A stretch of DNA of 16,077 nucleotides from Candidatus Mediterraneibacter colneyensis (lineage in GTDB: Bacteria; Bacillota; Clostridia; Lachnospirales; Lachnospiraceae): contig DXEY01000013.1 of NCBI GenBank assembly GCA_019114745.1, positions 1-16,077 of the forward strand. The letters are read 5' to 3'. Position 1 is the first letter of the stretch. The number at the start of each line of letters is the position of its first letter. The notes under the pieces were generated by a model. The model made no database searches. It saw only the letters and a program-made list of their open reading frames with translations, and was not told where the DNA came from. Shown one piece after another: positions 1 through 7,521 of this stretch. Both the position numbers and the translations under genes were made by a program.

Positions 1-3
1 ACT

Positions 4-951
4 ATGAGCAGCAAAATTACTATCATCGGCGCCGGAAGTGTCGGAGCTACAATCGCGTACAAACTTTCTTACGAGGATATCGCATCAGAAATCGTTATGA
101 TCGATATCAACAGGGACAAGGTAGAAGGAGAGGTTATGGATATCAAGCAGGGTACCTGCTTCAGAAGCCCGATCTCTATCGTTGCCGGCGACTATGAGGA
201 TGCAAAAGGGTCTGATATTGTTATCATTACTTCAGGTATCGCACGTAAGCCGGGTCAGACAAGAATCGAGCTTACTCAGACAAACGTCAACATCATCAAA
301 CAGATCACTCCGGAGATCGTAAAGGCAGCGCCGGAAGCAAAATATATCATCGTAAGCAATCCGGTCGATGTACTGACCTATGTATTTACGAAGATTTCCG
401 GACTTCCGGAGAACCAGGTGATCGGCTCTGGTACACTTCTTGATACAGCGCGTCTCCGCTACGGGCTGTCAGAGCATTTCAAGGTAGCACAGAAAAATAT
501 CCATGCATATGTATTCGGCGAGCACGGCGATTCTTCGTTCGTTCCGTGGTCAGGCGCAGATATCTCCAGCGTAAACATTGACGATTACTATGAGTCAATG
601 AAAGCTGTCGGCGTAGATCTGGGCAAGCTGGACAAAGACGGGATGGAAGAATATGTCCACAAATCAGGCGGAGAAGTTATCGCAAAGAAGGGCGCCACAT
701 TCTATGCAGTTTCCATCGCAGTATGTGAACTGTGCAATATCGTCCTGGCAGCGTCTGATTCTGTTGCGACAGTATCATCTATGATGCACGGCGAGTACGG
801 CATTGAGGACGTATGTCTGAGCGTTCTGACACTTGTAGGACCGAACGGAGTACAGGGCAAAGTTCCAATGCGCCTGACAGACGAAGAAGTTGCAAAACTC
901 CGCGCAAGTGCCGACAAACTGAAAGAGGTCATCTCTCAGATTACGATTTAA
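4..951 (+). CDS. mdh: LDH-fold NAD-dependent 2-hydroxyacid dehydrogenase, predicted malate dehydrogenase
   Basis: Lactate/malate dehydrogenase family, 315 residues, full length. Visible are the N-terminal Rossmann motif GAGSVG (9-14), SNPVDVLTY (118-126, holding the conserved Asn119), the catalytic Asp147 and Arg150 in LLDTARLR, and the catalytic His174 in GEHGDSS. The substrate-specificity loop reads IARKPGQTR (79-87). The residue that is Gln102 in lactate dehydrogenases is Arg81 here, as in malate dehydrogenases; in Bacillus LDH the Gln-to-Arg change at this site is known to switch preference from pyruvate to oxaloacetate. The rest (GEHGD, GATFY) is LDH-like, so automated annotation would probably say L-lactate dehydrogenase. 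First gene of an operon with fumarase and a fumarate-reductase-like enzyme, which fits NADH-dependent oxaloacetate to malate reduction. The ribosome site and promoter lie before the window. The family is certain; malate specificity is inferred from one residue plus context. Confidence 0.93.
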   Translation: MSSKITIIGAGSVGATIAYKLSYEDIASEIVMIDINRDKVEGEVMDIKQGTCFRSPISIVAGDYEDAKGSDIVIITSGIARKPGQTRIELTQTNVNIIKQITPEIVKAAPEAKYIIVSNPVDVLTYVFTKISGLPENQVIGSGTLLDTARLRYGLSEHFKVAQKNIHAYVFGEHGDSSFVPWSGADISSVNIDDYYESMKAVGVDLGKLDKDGMEEYVHKSGGEVIAKKGATFYAVSIAVCELCNIVLAASDSVATVSSMMHGEYGIEDVCLSVLTLVGPNGVQGKVPMRLTDEEVAKLRASADKLKEVISQITI

Positions 952-959
952 GCCTGCAT

Positions 960-1011
960 CCCTGGCGGTCTCCGTCAGGGAAGACTAAGTAACAGGGCGG
1001 ATTTCCGCCTG
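960..1011 (+). other. Tandem intercistronic hairpins between mdh and hdrB
   Basis: Two adjacent inverted repeats fill the gap before hdrB. The first, 960-980, pairs CCCTG with CAGGG and CGG with CCG (one G-T wobble between) around a TCT loop. The second, 993-1011, pairs CAGG with CCTG and CGG with CCG around ATTT, with one bulged G. Neither is followed by a T-run, so a classical intrinsic terminator is unlikely. Plausible roles are an mRNA processing or stability element, or partial attenuation separating the dehydrogenase message from the Hdr message. The hdrB ribosome site AAGGAGG (1018-1024) starts 6 nt after the second stem. Confidence 0.6.
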
Positions 1012-1031
1012 ACAGACAAGGAGGTAATATT

Positions 1032-1829
1032 ATGAAATACAGCTATTTCCCTGGCTGTACTCTTAAGAACAAAGCTGTGGATCTGGATCACTATGCAAGG
1101 ATCTGCGCAGAAGCCCTGGGCTTTACGCTTGAAGAGATCAGTGAGTGGCAGTGCTGCGGCGGCGTCTATCCGCTGGGAAGCGATGAGATCGCTACGAAGC
1201 TGGCATCTGTCCGTGCGCTCAATGATGCAAAAGAGCATGGACAGGATCTGGTTACAGTCTGTTCAGCCTGTCATCATGTGATCAAGCGAGTAAACGACGA
1301 TATGAAAAATGTCGATGATATCCGCACAAGGGCAAATAACTATATGAAGCTCGACGAGCCCTATGAAGGGGAGACAAATGTGCTTCATTATCTTGAGGTA
1401 CTCCGCGACCGCGTGGGATTTGATGAGCTGAAGAAGAAAGTGACGAACCCGCTCAAAGGCAGGAAGATCGGCGCATATTACGGATGCCTTCTTCTCCGTC
1501 CGGGAAAACTGATGGCGTTCGACGATCCGGAGAACCCGACGATCATGGAAGATTTTATCCGCGCCCTCGGAGCCGAGCCGGTGATTTATCCGTACCGTAA
1601 CGAGTGCTGCGGCGGATACATATCCCTGAAGGAAGAAGACATGTCAAAAGAGATGTGCCGCAAGATCGAGGAGAGCGCGGCAGGCTTTGGCGCCGACATG
1701 CTGATCACAGCCTGTCCGTTATGTATGTACAACCTGAATAAGAACAACGGTGACAATCTGCCGGTATACTACTTTACAGAAATTCTGGCAGAGGCGCTGG
1801 GACTCAAAGAGGAGGTGGACGAGCAGTGA
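1032..1829 (+). CDS. hdrB: HdrB-like subunit, CoB-CoM heterodisulfide reductase subunit B family
   Basis: 265 residues with two complete CCG cysteine motifs: Cys9, Cys41-Cys42, Cys77/Cys80 and Cys152, Cys192-Cys193, Cys228/Cys231. In the methanogen enzyme the two CCG motifs bind two noncubane [4Fe-4S] clusters that reduce a disulfide. Keeping all cysteines in both repeats suggests both clusters are present and the protein is redox active, not degenerate. The start is ATG with AAGGAGG 7 nt upstream. It shares a 4-nt overlap (GTGA) with hdrC. As nothing here makes coenzyme M or B, its partner is probably a protein or other thiol, or it relays electrons to the neighbouring FrdB/FrdA-like pair; this is inference. 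Predicted cytoplasmic, with no membrane segment. Confidence 0.95.
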   Translation: MKYSYFPGCTLKNKAVDLDHYARICAEALGFTLEEISEWQCCGGVYPLGSDEIATKLASVRALNDAKEHGQDLVTVCSACHHVIKRVNDDMKNVDDIRTRANNYMKLDEPYEGETNVLHYLEVLRDRVGFDELKKKVTNPLKGRKIGAYYGCLLLRPGKLMAFDDPENPTIMEDFIRALGAEPVIYPYRNECCGGYISLKEEDMSKEMCRKIEESAAGFGADMLITACPLCMYNLNKNNGDNLPVYYFTEILAEALGLKEEVDEQ

Positions 1830-2215
1830 AAACAGAGCAGAAACGCGCAGAGATGATCAAAGAGATCAGCGGTGTGAACCCGCTCAAATGCATGAAGTGC
1901 GGCAAATGTTCCGCTTCCTGCCCGTCCTACAATGAGATGGATATCAAACCGCACCAGTTTGTCTCCTATGTGATCAACGAGGATATCGAGTCACTGGTTA
2001 AGTCAAAATCTCTCTGGAAATGTCTCTCCTGTTTCGCATGTGTGGAGAGATGCCCCCGCGATGTGAAACCGGGCAAGCTCATTGATGCTGCAAGACAGAT
2101 CGTTGTGCGTGAGAGAGGACAGAATTATCTGCTGGCGGATGAGATACCGGAGCTCATCGACCCCGACACACCGCAGCAGCTTCTCGTAAGTGCACTCAGA
2201 AGATACAGGAGGTGA
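1826..2215 (+). CDS. hdrC: HdrC-like two-[4Fe-4S] electron transfer subunit
   Basis: 129 residues with two CX2CX2CX3CP motifs: Cys22/25/28/32 and Cys66/69/72/76, each predicted to bind a [4Fe-4S] cluster. In Hdr complexes HdrC carries electrons from the HdrA flavin to HdrB. It starts with GTG inside the stop of hdrB, preceded by GAGGAGGTGG (1809-1818), so translational coupling is likely. It is shorter than many methanogen HdrC proteins, mainly at the C-terminus, but both clusters are intact. Its last codons contain the AGGAGG (2207-2212) that serves hdrA. Family assignment is confident from the motif pattern and from the flanking hdrB and hdrA. Confidence 0.93.
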   Translation: MKTEQKRAEMIKEISGVNPLKCMKCGKCSASCPSYNEMDIKPHQFVSYVINEDIESLVKSKSLWKCLSCFACVERCPRDVKPGKLIDAARQIVVRERGQNYLLADEIPELIDPDTPQQLLVSALRRYRR

Positions 2216-2221
2216 TAACAG

Positions 2222-4210
2222 GTGCAGAGGATAGGAGTATTTGTCTGCCACTGCGGATCCAATATCGCAGCTACGGTAGACGTTAAGAAAGTCGCCGAGA
2301 TGGCGCTCCACGAGCCGGGCGTTGTACATGCTGAGGATTACCAGTATATGTGTTCCGAGGCAGGGCAGGAGCTGATCCACAAGGCGATCAAAGAAAAACA
2401 TCTGACTGGACTTGTCGTCTGTTCATGTTCTCCGCGTATGCACGAGACGACGTTTAGAAATGCGGCGGAGAGAGCGGGATTAAACCCGTATATGGTGGAA
2501 ATCGCCAACATCCGTGAGCACTGTTCATGGATCCATAAAGATATAGAGGAAGCGACGGAGAAGGCAGTCATTCTGATGCGTGCGGCGGTCGCAAAGGTAA
2601 ATCTGAACGCACCGCTCCAGCCGGGCGAGAGCCGTGTTACAAAGAGGGCGCTTGTGATCGGCGGCGGAATTGCAGGTATCCAGACTGCTCTTGATATCGC
2701 TGAAGCCGGATATCCGGTCGATATCGTAGAAAAAACGCCGAGTATCGGAGGAAGAATGTCGCAGCTTGACAAGACATTCCCGACACTGGACTGTTCATCC
2801 TGTATCCTGACGCCGAAGATGGGAGAGGTGAACGCGCATCCGCTCATCAATATCTATACATACAGCGAAGTGGAGAGCGTATCCGGTTTCGTGGGAGACT
2901 TCACAGTAGAGATCCGCAAGAAAGCAAGAAGCGTCGATATGAATAAATGTACAGGCTGCGGCGTATGCCAGGAGAAATGTCCGAGCAAGAAAACGCCGAG
3001 CGAGTTCAACCGCGGCCTGAATACAAGAAGCGCGATCTATACTCCGTTTGCACAGGCAGTGCCGAACGTTCCGGTCATTGACCGCGATGCATGTATCAAG
3101 TTCAAGACAGGAAAATGCGGTATCTGCTCAAAAGTGTGTCAGGCAGGCGCGATCGACTATGACCAGATCGACGAGATCGTTACAGAAAAATACGGCGCTA
3201 TCGTTGTGGCAACAGGCTTTGATATGATCAAGCTTGATAAATATGACGAGTATGCATACAGCCAGAGTAAGGATGTCATCACATCCCTTGAACTGGAGCG
3301 TATCATGAACGCGGCGGGCCCGACAGGCGGGCATCTGGAGCGTCTCTCCGACGGAAAGGATCCGAAAGAGATCGTGTTCATCCAGTGTGTGGGAAGCCGC
3401 TGTGCGGACGACAGAGGCAAGAGTTACTGTTCAAAAATCTGCTGTATGTACACAGCAAAACATGCGATGCTCATCCGCGACAAATATCCGGATACAAATG
3501 TAACGGTATTCTATATTGATGTGAGGACACCGGGCAAGAACTTCGACGAGTTCTACCGCAGGGCAGTCGAAGATTACGGTGTAAACTATATCAAAGGACA
3601 GGTCGGGAAAGTGATTCCGCAGCCGGATGGAAAGCTGCTTGTACAGGGCGCAGACCTGATTGATAACAAACAGATTCTGAAAGAGGCTGATATGGTTGTC
3701 CTCGCTGCTGCGATCGAGCCGAATCCGGACGTGAGAAAGATCGCTACTATGCTGACAGCAAGTATCGATACGAACAACTTCCTCACAGAAGCGCATGCAA
3801 AGCTGCGTCCGGTAGAGTCCCCGACAGCAGGTATCTTCCTTTCCGGCGTATGCCAGGGACCGAAAGATATTCCGGAGACTGTATCCCAGGCTGGAGCGGC
3901 TGCGGTCAAGGCGATCGGGCTTCTTGCCAAAGATAAACTGCTGACCAATCCGTGTACGGCACATTCCGACGAGCTGATGTGTAACGGATGCTCCCAGTGT
4001 GCGAATGTCTGCCCGTACGGAGCGATCACCTATGAAGACAAAGAGGTGAATGACCACGGAATCCGTGAGACAAGACGTATTGCGGTTGTAAACGATGCGC
4101 TTTGTCAGGGATGCGGCGCTTGTACCGTAACATGTCCGTCCGGAGCAATGGACCTGCAGGGATTCTCTAACAGACAGATTCTAGCGGAGGTGGATGCGAT
4201 ATGTCTATAG
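2222..4210 (+). CDS. hdrA: HdrA-like flavin-based electron-bifurcating subunit
   Basis: 662 residues, normal HdrA length. In order: N-terminal CHCGSN (9-14); FAD Rossmann motif GGGIAG (147-152) followed by GGRMSQLDKTFPTLDCSSC (176-194) with Cys191/Cys194; ferredoxin-type motif Cys243/246/249/253; a second cluster motif Cys291/299/302/306; the HdrA-typical QCVGSRC and YCSKICC cysteines (389-408); and a C-terminal two-cluster ferredoxin domain (Cys587/590/593/597 and Cys628/631/634/638). In characterised Hdr complexes the HdrA FAD bifurcates an electron pair between HdrBC and low-potential ferredoxin. The start is GTG 9 nt after AGGAGG (2207-2212); no ATG fits as well. The 3' end overlaps mvhD by 10 nt. 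No selenocysteine or frameshift is seen. Confidence 0.96.
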   Translation: MQRIGVFVCHCGSNIAATVDVKKVAEMALHEPGVVHAEDYQYMCSEAGQELIHKAIKEKHLTGLVVCSCSPRMHETTFRNAAERAGLNPYMVEIANIREHCSWIHKDIEEATEKAVILMRAAVAKVNLNAPLQPGESRVTKRALVIGGGIAGIQTALDIAEAGYPVDIVEKTPSIGGRMSQLDKTFPTLDCSSCILTPKMGEVNAHPLINIYTYSEVESVSGFVGDFTVEIRKKARSVDMNKCTGCGVCQEKCPSKKTPSEFNRGLNTRSAIYTPFAQAVPNVPVIDRDACIKFKTGKCGICSKVCQAGAIDYDQIDEIVTEKYGAIVVATGFDMIKLDKYDEYAYSQSKDVITSLELERIMNAAGPTGGHLERLSDGKDPKEIVFIQCVGSRCADDRGKSYCSKICCMYTAKHAMLIRDKYPDTNVTVFYIDVRTPGKNFDEFYRRAVEDYGVNYIKGQVGKVIPQPDGKLLVQGADLIDNKQILKEADMVVLAAAIEPNPDVRKIATMLTASIDTNNFLTEAHAKLRPVESPTAGIFLSGVCQGPKDIPETVSQAGAAAVKAIGLLAKDKLLTNPCTAHSDELMCNGCSQCANVCPYGAITYEDKEVNDHGIRETRRIAVVNDALCQGCGACTVTCPSGAMDLQGFSNRQILAEVDAICL

Positions 4211-4644
4211 AAAAGAATGAAGAATTCAGGCCAAAGATTGTGGCGTTCTGCTGTAACTGGTGCAGCTATGCCGGAGCAGATCTGGCGGGAAGCAGCCGTA
4301 TGTCCTATTCGGCAGATGTCAAGATCATCCGCGTTCCCTGTTCCTGCCGTGTCAATCCGATGTTCATCCTGAGAGCATTTGAGAAAGGCGCGGACGGAGT
4401 GATCATGTGCGGATGCCATCCGGGAGACTGCCACTATACTTCCGGAAACTATTACGCAAGGAGGCGTATGACGCTTCTTTTCTCCATGCTGGACTACATC
4501 GGAGTGGAGAACGGGCGTACCCGCGTAGAGTGGGTATCTGCGGCTGAGGGAGCAAAGTTCTCGGAGACGATGCATGAGTTTGTGGATAAGATCACATCCC
4601 TCGGCAAAAACGTAAGATTGGAGGATTTAAGATGCAGGAGTTAA
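4201..4644 (+). CDS. mvhD: MvhD/FlxD-like [2Fe-2S] electron transfer protein
   Basis: 147 residues of the MvhD/FlpD family: CCNWCSYAGAD (17-27), PCSC (46-49) and CGCHPGDC (70-77) supply the cysteines expected for the [2Fe-2S] site. In methanogens MvhD links the hydrogenase to HdrA; in Desulfovibrio FlxD links the FlxABC NADH module to HdrA. No hydrogenase or formate dehydrogenase gene is near, and the next three genes are an FeS/FeS/flavin NAD(P)H module, so the FlxD role fits best. ATG lies within the end of hdrA (10-nt overlap), with GCGGAGGTGG (4185-4194) upstream. It overlaps the next gene by 13 nt. Confidence 0.92.
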   Translation: MSIEKNEEFRPKIVAFCCNWCSYAGADLAGSSRMSYSADVKIIRVPCSCRVNPMFILRAFEKGADGVIMCGCHPGDCHYTSGNYYARRRMTLLFSMLDYIGVENGRTRVEWVSAAEGAKFSETMHEFVDKITSLGKNVRLEDLRCRS

Positions 4645-5606
4645 TAAATCGCGCGAAAGAGCTCCTCGCTGACGGAACAGTTGCGAGAGTGCTCGGATGG
4701 AAAGCCGGCGACCTGCCTTATAATCCGGAACCGGCTTACTTTGAAAAAGAAGAAGATTTCGCAGACTTCGTTTACAACGGGTTCTGCGGGGCAAACTTAA
4801 GCAAATATATGATCGAGGCGTCAAAGCTCGAGGGGAAAACTCTCGTCTGCTTGAAGCCGTGCGATACATACAGCTATCAGGAGCTTTTAAAAGAGCACCG
4901 CGTGGACAGGGACAAAGCCTATATCATCGGTGTGGGATGTAAAGGTAAGCTCGATATCGAGAAGATCCGCGCTATGGGGATCAAAGGTATCAGGAGCATT
5001 TCCGGCGCCGCGATCGAGGATGAGGCGGATACGCTGACGATCGATACGATCTACGGAGAGAAAACATGCTCCTATGCAGACGCTATGCTTGAGAGATGCC
5101 ACGTATGTAAGGGCAAAGACCATATGATCTATGATGAGATCATCGGCGAGTCGAAAGAGACAAAAGACGCCGACAGATTTGCGGAAGTAGAAAAAATAGA
5201 GGCTATGAGCCCGGAGGAGAAGTTTGCATTCTTCCAGAAAGAACTGAGCAAATGTATCCGCTGCAATGCCTGCCGTAATGTGTGCCCGGCATGTTCCTGC
5301 CGCAAGTGCGTGTTCGACAGCAACAAGTTCGACAGTTCCCAGAAGGCAAATGTGGACTCTTTCGAGGAGAAGATGTTCCACATCATCCGTGCATTCCATG
5401 TTGCGGGAAGATGTACGGACTGCGGAGAGTGCAGCAGAGTCTGTCCGCAGGGAATCAGGCTGCACCTGTTCAACCGGAAATTTATCAAAGATATCAACGA
5501 GCTCTACGGAGAGTATCAGGCTGGTGCTGATCTGGAGCCGAGGACTCCGCTCACCAACTATGACCTTGAAGACGCTGAGCCGGGAATTGTGGCAGAAAGG
5601 GGATAA
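4632..5606 (+). CDS. FlxC-like 4Fe-4S dicluster protein with FrhB/AsrA-like N-terminal domain
   Basis: 324 residues. The N-terminal half (about 1-200) has LVCLKPCD (71-78), VGCKG (101-105) and CHVC (156-159), reminiscent of the F420-dehydrogenase beta/AsrA-like fold. The C-terminal half has two ferredoxin motifs: Cys208/211/214/218, running into extra cysteines CPACSCRKC (218-226), and Cys261/264/267/271 before Pro. It is probably a paralogue of the next gene: both carry a -CD motif, a later -C-G/CH- segment, the CX2CX2CX2-VCPXCXC signature and a second ferredoxin motif. Likely role: wiring between the NAD(P)H-oxidising subunit and MvhD/HdrA. The start is ATG overlapping mvhD by 13 nt with TTGGAGG (4619-4625) upstream. 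The FlxC name rests on position and cluster content; exact orthology cannot be tested here. Confidence 0.85.
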   Translation: MQELINRAKELLADGTVARVLGWKAGDLPYNPEPAYFEKEEDFADFVYNGFCGANLSKYMIEASKLEGKTLVCLKPCDTYSYQELLKEHRVDRDKAYIIGVGCKGKLDIEKIRAMGIKGIRSISGAAIEDEADTLTIDTIYGEKTCSYADAMLERCHVCKGKDHMIYDEIIGESKETKDADRFAEVEKIEAMSPEEKFAFFQKELSKCIRCNACRNVCPACSCRKCVFDSNKFDSSQKANVDSFEEKMFHIIRAFHVAGRCTDCGECSRVCPQGIRLHLFNRKFIKDINELYGEYQAGADLEPRTPLTNYDLEDAEPGIVAERG

Positions 5607-5609
5607 TGT

Positions 5610-6650
5610 ATGTATAAGATCGCAAGAGAAAATCTGACGGCATTATTTCAGAAGATCGCCGCAGAACAGGAGTTATATCTTCCGGTCAGAAATGAAGGCC
5701 AGGTAAATTTCGGCGTTTGGACGGAAGATGCAGAAGTCGATATTGATACGTTAAAGAGCGTGAAATCTCCGAAAGATGCCTTTTTCCCGCAGAGCGAGAC
5801 GCTCTACACCTGTGTGAAGGACGGGAAGAAGCTGAGCATCGAGCCGGAGGCGTTAAAAGAGCAGGATTTTGTCGTATTCGGTATGAGGGCATGTGATGTA
5901 AAGGGCGTTGAGGTGCTGGACAAAGTATTCCTCGTAGATCCGCTGGATACGTTCTATGCGGCGAGAAGAGATCACGGCACGATCGTCGCTCTTGCCTGCC
6001 ATGAGCCGGAGGAGACCTGTTTCTGTAAGGTGTTCGGCGTGGACGCGGCAGAGCCGGCGGCTGATGTCGCAGCATGGCTGATCGGGGACGACCTGTGCTG
6101 GAAGCCGCTCACTGAGAAAGGTGAGGCGCTCACAAAAGCGCTGTCCGATGTCCTGACAGAGGACGCCGGCGCGGATGAGGCAGTTGAAAAAGAGAAAGAG
6201 GCGATCCACAATATCATCGAGCAGCTTCCGTATTCCAACCTTTCACTGGAAGGATGGAACGGAGACGTCCTCATGGAGAAATTCGAGGATCCGCTCTGGG
6301 ATGAACTGTACAAGCCATGTCTGGCATGCGGGACCTGTACATTTGTATGCCCGACCTGCCAGTGCTATGACATTAAAGACTACGATACGGGAAAGAACGG
6401 CGTGCAGAGATACCGCTGCTGGGATTCCTGTATGTACTCCGACTTTACGATGATGGCGCACGGAAACAACCGTACGACGCAGAAAGAAAGATTCCGCCAG
6501 AGATTTATGCATAAGCTGGTGTACTTCCCGGCGAACAACGACGGAATGTATTCCTGTGTGGGATGCGGAAGATGCGTTGAGAAATGTCCGGCTGCGCTGA
6601 ATATCGTCAAAGTGGTGAAAGCATTTCAGAAACAGGGAGGTGAGCAGTAA
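5610..6650 (+). CDS. FlxB/AsrA-like 4Fe-4S dicluster electron transfer protein
   Basis: 346 residues, close to the length of anaerobic sulfite reductase subunit A. The N-terminal domain holds MRACD (92-96) and a CHEPEETCFC segment (130-139). Two ferredoxin motifs follow: Cys237/240/243/247 continuing as CPTCQC, and Cys316/319/322/326 before Pro. AsrA-like proteins pass electrons from an FAD/NAD(P)H subunit (AsrB, here the next gene) to a partner. No sulfite reductase catalytic subunit (AsrC) is present, so a sulfite role is not supported and the Flx module role is preferred. ATG 5610 has AAAGGGGAT (5597-5604) upstream; another ATG at 5606 is out of frame. Its TAA overlaps the next start by 1 nt (TAATG). 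Confidence 0.88.
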   Translation: MYKIARENLTALFQKIAAEQELYLPVRNEGQVNFGVWTEDAEVDIDTLKSVKSPKDAFFPQSETLYTCVKDGKKLSIEPEALKEQDFVVFGMRACDVKGVEVLDKVFLVDPLDTFYAARRDHGTIVALACHEPEETCFCKVFGVDAAEPAADVAAWLIGDDLCWKPLTEKGEALTKALSDVLTEDAGADEAVEKEKEAIHNIIEQLPYSNLSLEGWNGDVLMEKFEDPLWDELYKPCLACGTCTFVCPTCQCYDIKDYDTGKNGVQRYRCWDSCMYSDFTMMAHGNNRTTQKERFRQRFMHKLVYFPANNDGMYSCVGCGRCVEKCPAALNIVKVVKAFQKQGGEQ

Positions 6651-7504
6651 TGAGTGAATGTACATGTCACAAGAACTATACGCTGGATACCCTGATCCCG
6701 AAGGTTGGCGTGATCACAGATATCCGTGAAGAGACGCCGGATGTCAAGACATTCCGTGTCAATGCCCCGGAGGGAGGCAAGCTGTTCGAGCATATGCCGG
6801 GGCAGTGTGCAATGCTCTGTGCGCCCGGTATCAGCGAAGGTATGTTTTCGATTACTTCATCACCGACGAACAAAGAGTATCAGGAATTCAGCATCAAAAA
6901 GTGCGGAATGCTCACAGACTATCTGCACAGCCTGGAAGTAGGCGATGAGATCACAGTGAGAGGGCCTTACGGCAACCATTTCCCGGTAGAGGATAAACTG
7001 AAAGGCAAGAACCTGCTGTTTATCGCCGGAGGTATCGGACTTGCACCGCTTCGTTCCGTTATCAATTACGTGCTCGATAACAGAGATGATTACGGGACAG
7101 TTGATATCGTTTATGGTTCCCGTTCTGCTGACGACCTGGTTCAGTTAAAAGAGATCCGGGAAGTATGGATGAACGCACCGGACGTACATGTCCACCTGAC
7201 GATCGACCGCGAGCAGGAAGGCTGGGACAGCCATGTGGGATTCGTGCCGAACTACGTAAAAGAACTTGGATTTGACGTAAATAAGACGGCGCTGGTATGC
7301 GGGCCGCCGATCATGATCAAGTTTACTCTGGCGGGACTTGAGGAACTCGGGTTCTCCAGGGAACAGGTATACACGACGCTTGAGCTCCGCATGAAATGCG
7401 GAGTCGGAAAGTGCGGCAGATGCAACATCGGTTCCAAATATGTATGCAAAGACGGTCCGGTATTTCGGTGCGATGAAGTCGATGAGATGCCGAATGAATA
7501 CTAG
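6650..7504 (+). CDS. FlxA/AsrB-like FAD, NAD(P)H and [2Fe-2S] oxidoreductase
   Basis: 284 residues of the ferredoxin-NADP reductase/PyrK/AsrB superfamily. An N-terminal FAD beta-barrel (about 15-110) carries GMFSITS (64-70) at the flavin position, with no Arg there, and GPYGNHF (105-111). The NAD(P) nucleotide fold starts at AGGIGLAPLRSVI (126-138), with CGPP at 217-220. A C-terminal PyrK-type [2Fe-2S] site is formed by Cys250, Cys255, Cys258 and Cys266 (CX4CX2CX7C). It is the predicted electron entry point of the Hdr-Flx complex, oxidising NADH or NADPH; which one cannot be told from sequence. The start is coupled to the previous gene by TAATG, with GGGAGG (6635-6640) upstream. Alternative single-protein names would be sulfite reductase subunit B or dihydroorotate dehydrogenase electron transfer subunit, but their catalytic partners are missing here. 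Confidence 0.92.
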   Translation: MSECTCHKNYTLDTLIPKVGVITDIREETPDVKTFRVNAPEGGKLFEHMPGQCAMLCAPGISEGMFSITSSPTNKEYQEFSIKKCGMLTDYLHSLEVGDEITVRGPYGNHFPVEDKLKGKNLLFIAGGIGLAPLRSVINYVLDNRDDYGTVDIVYGSRSADDLVQLKEIREVWMNAPDVHVHLTIDREQEGWDSHVGFVPNYVKELGFDVNKTALVCGPPIMIKFTLAGLEELGFSREQVYTTLELRMKCGVGKCGRCNIGSKYVCKDGPVFRCDEVDEMPNEY

Positions 7505-7521
7505 GGAAAGGAAGAAATATC

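Noticed and set aside
1032..4644. HdrABC-MvhD as evidence of a methanogen or methanogenesis genes
   Set aside because: Hdr-type proteins are widespread in anaerobic bacteria. The ribosome sites, galK-galT and AraC-type regulator are bacterial, and no coenzyme M/B, methyl reductase or F420 gene is present.
5610..7504. Anaerobic sulfite reductase (AsrAB) or PyrK (pyrimidine) role for the FeS/flavin pair
   Set aside because: The catalytic partners AsrC and PyrD are absent, and the genes lie inside the Hdr-Frd operon with overlapping starts.
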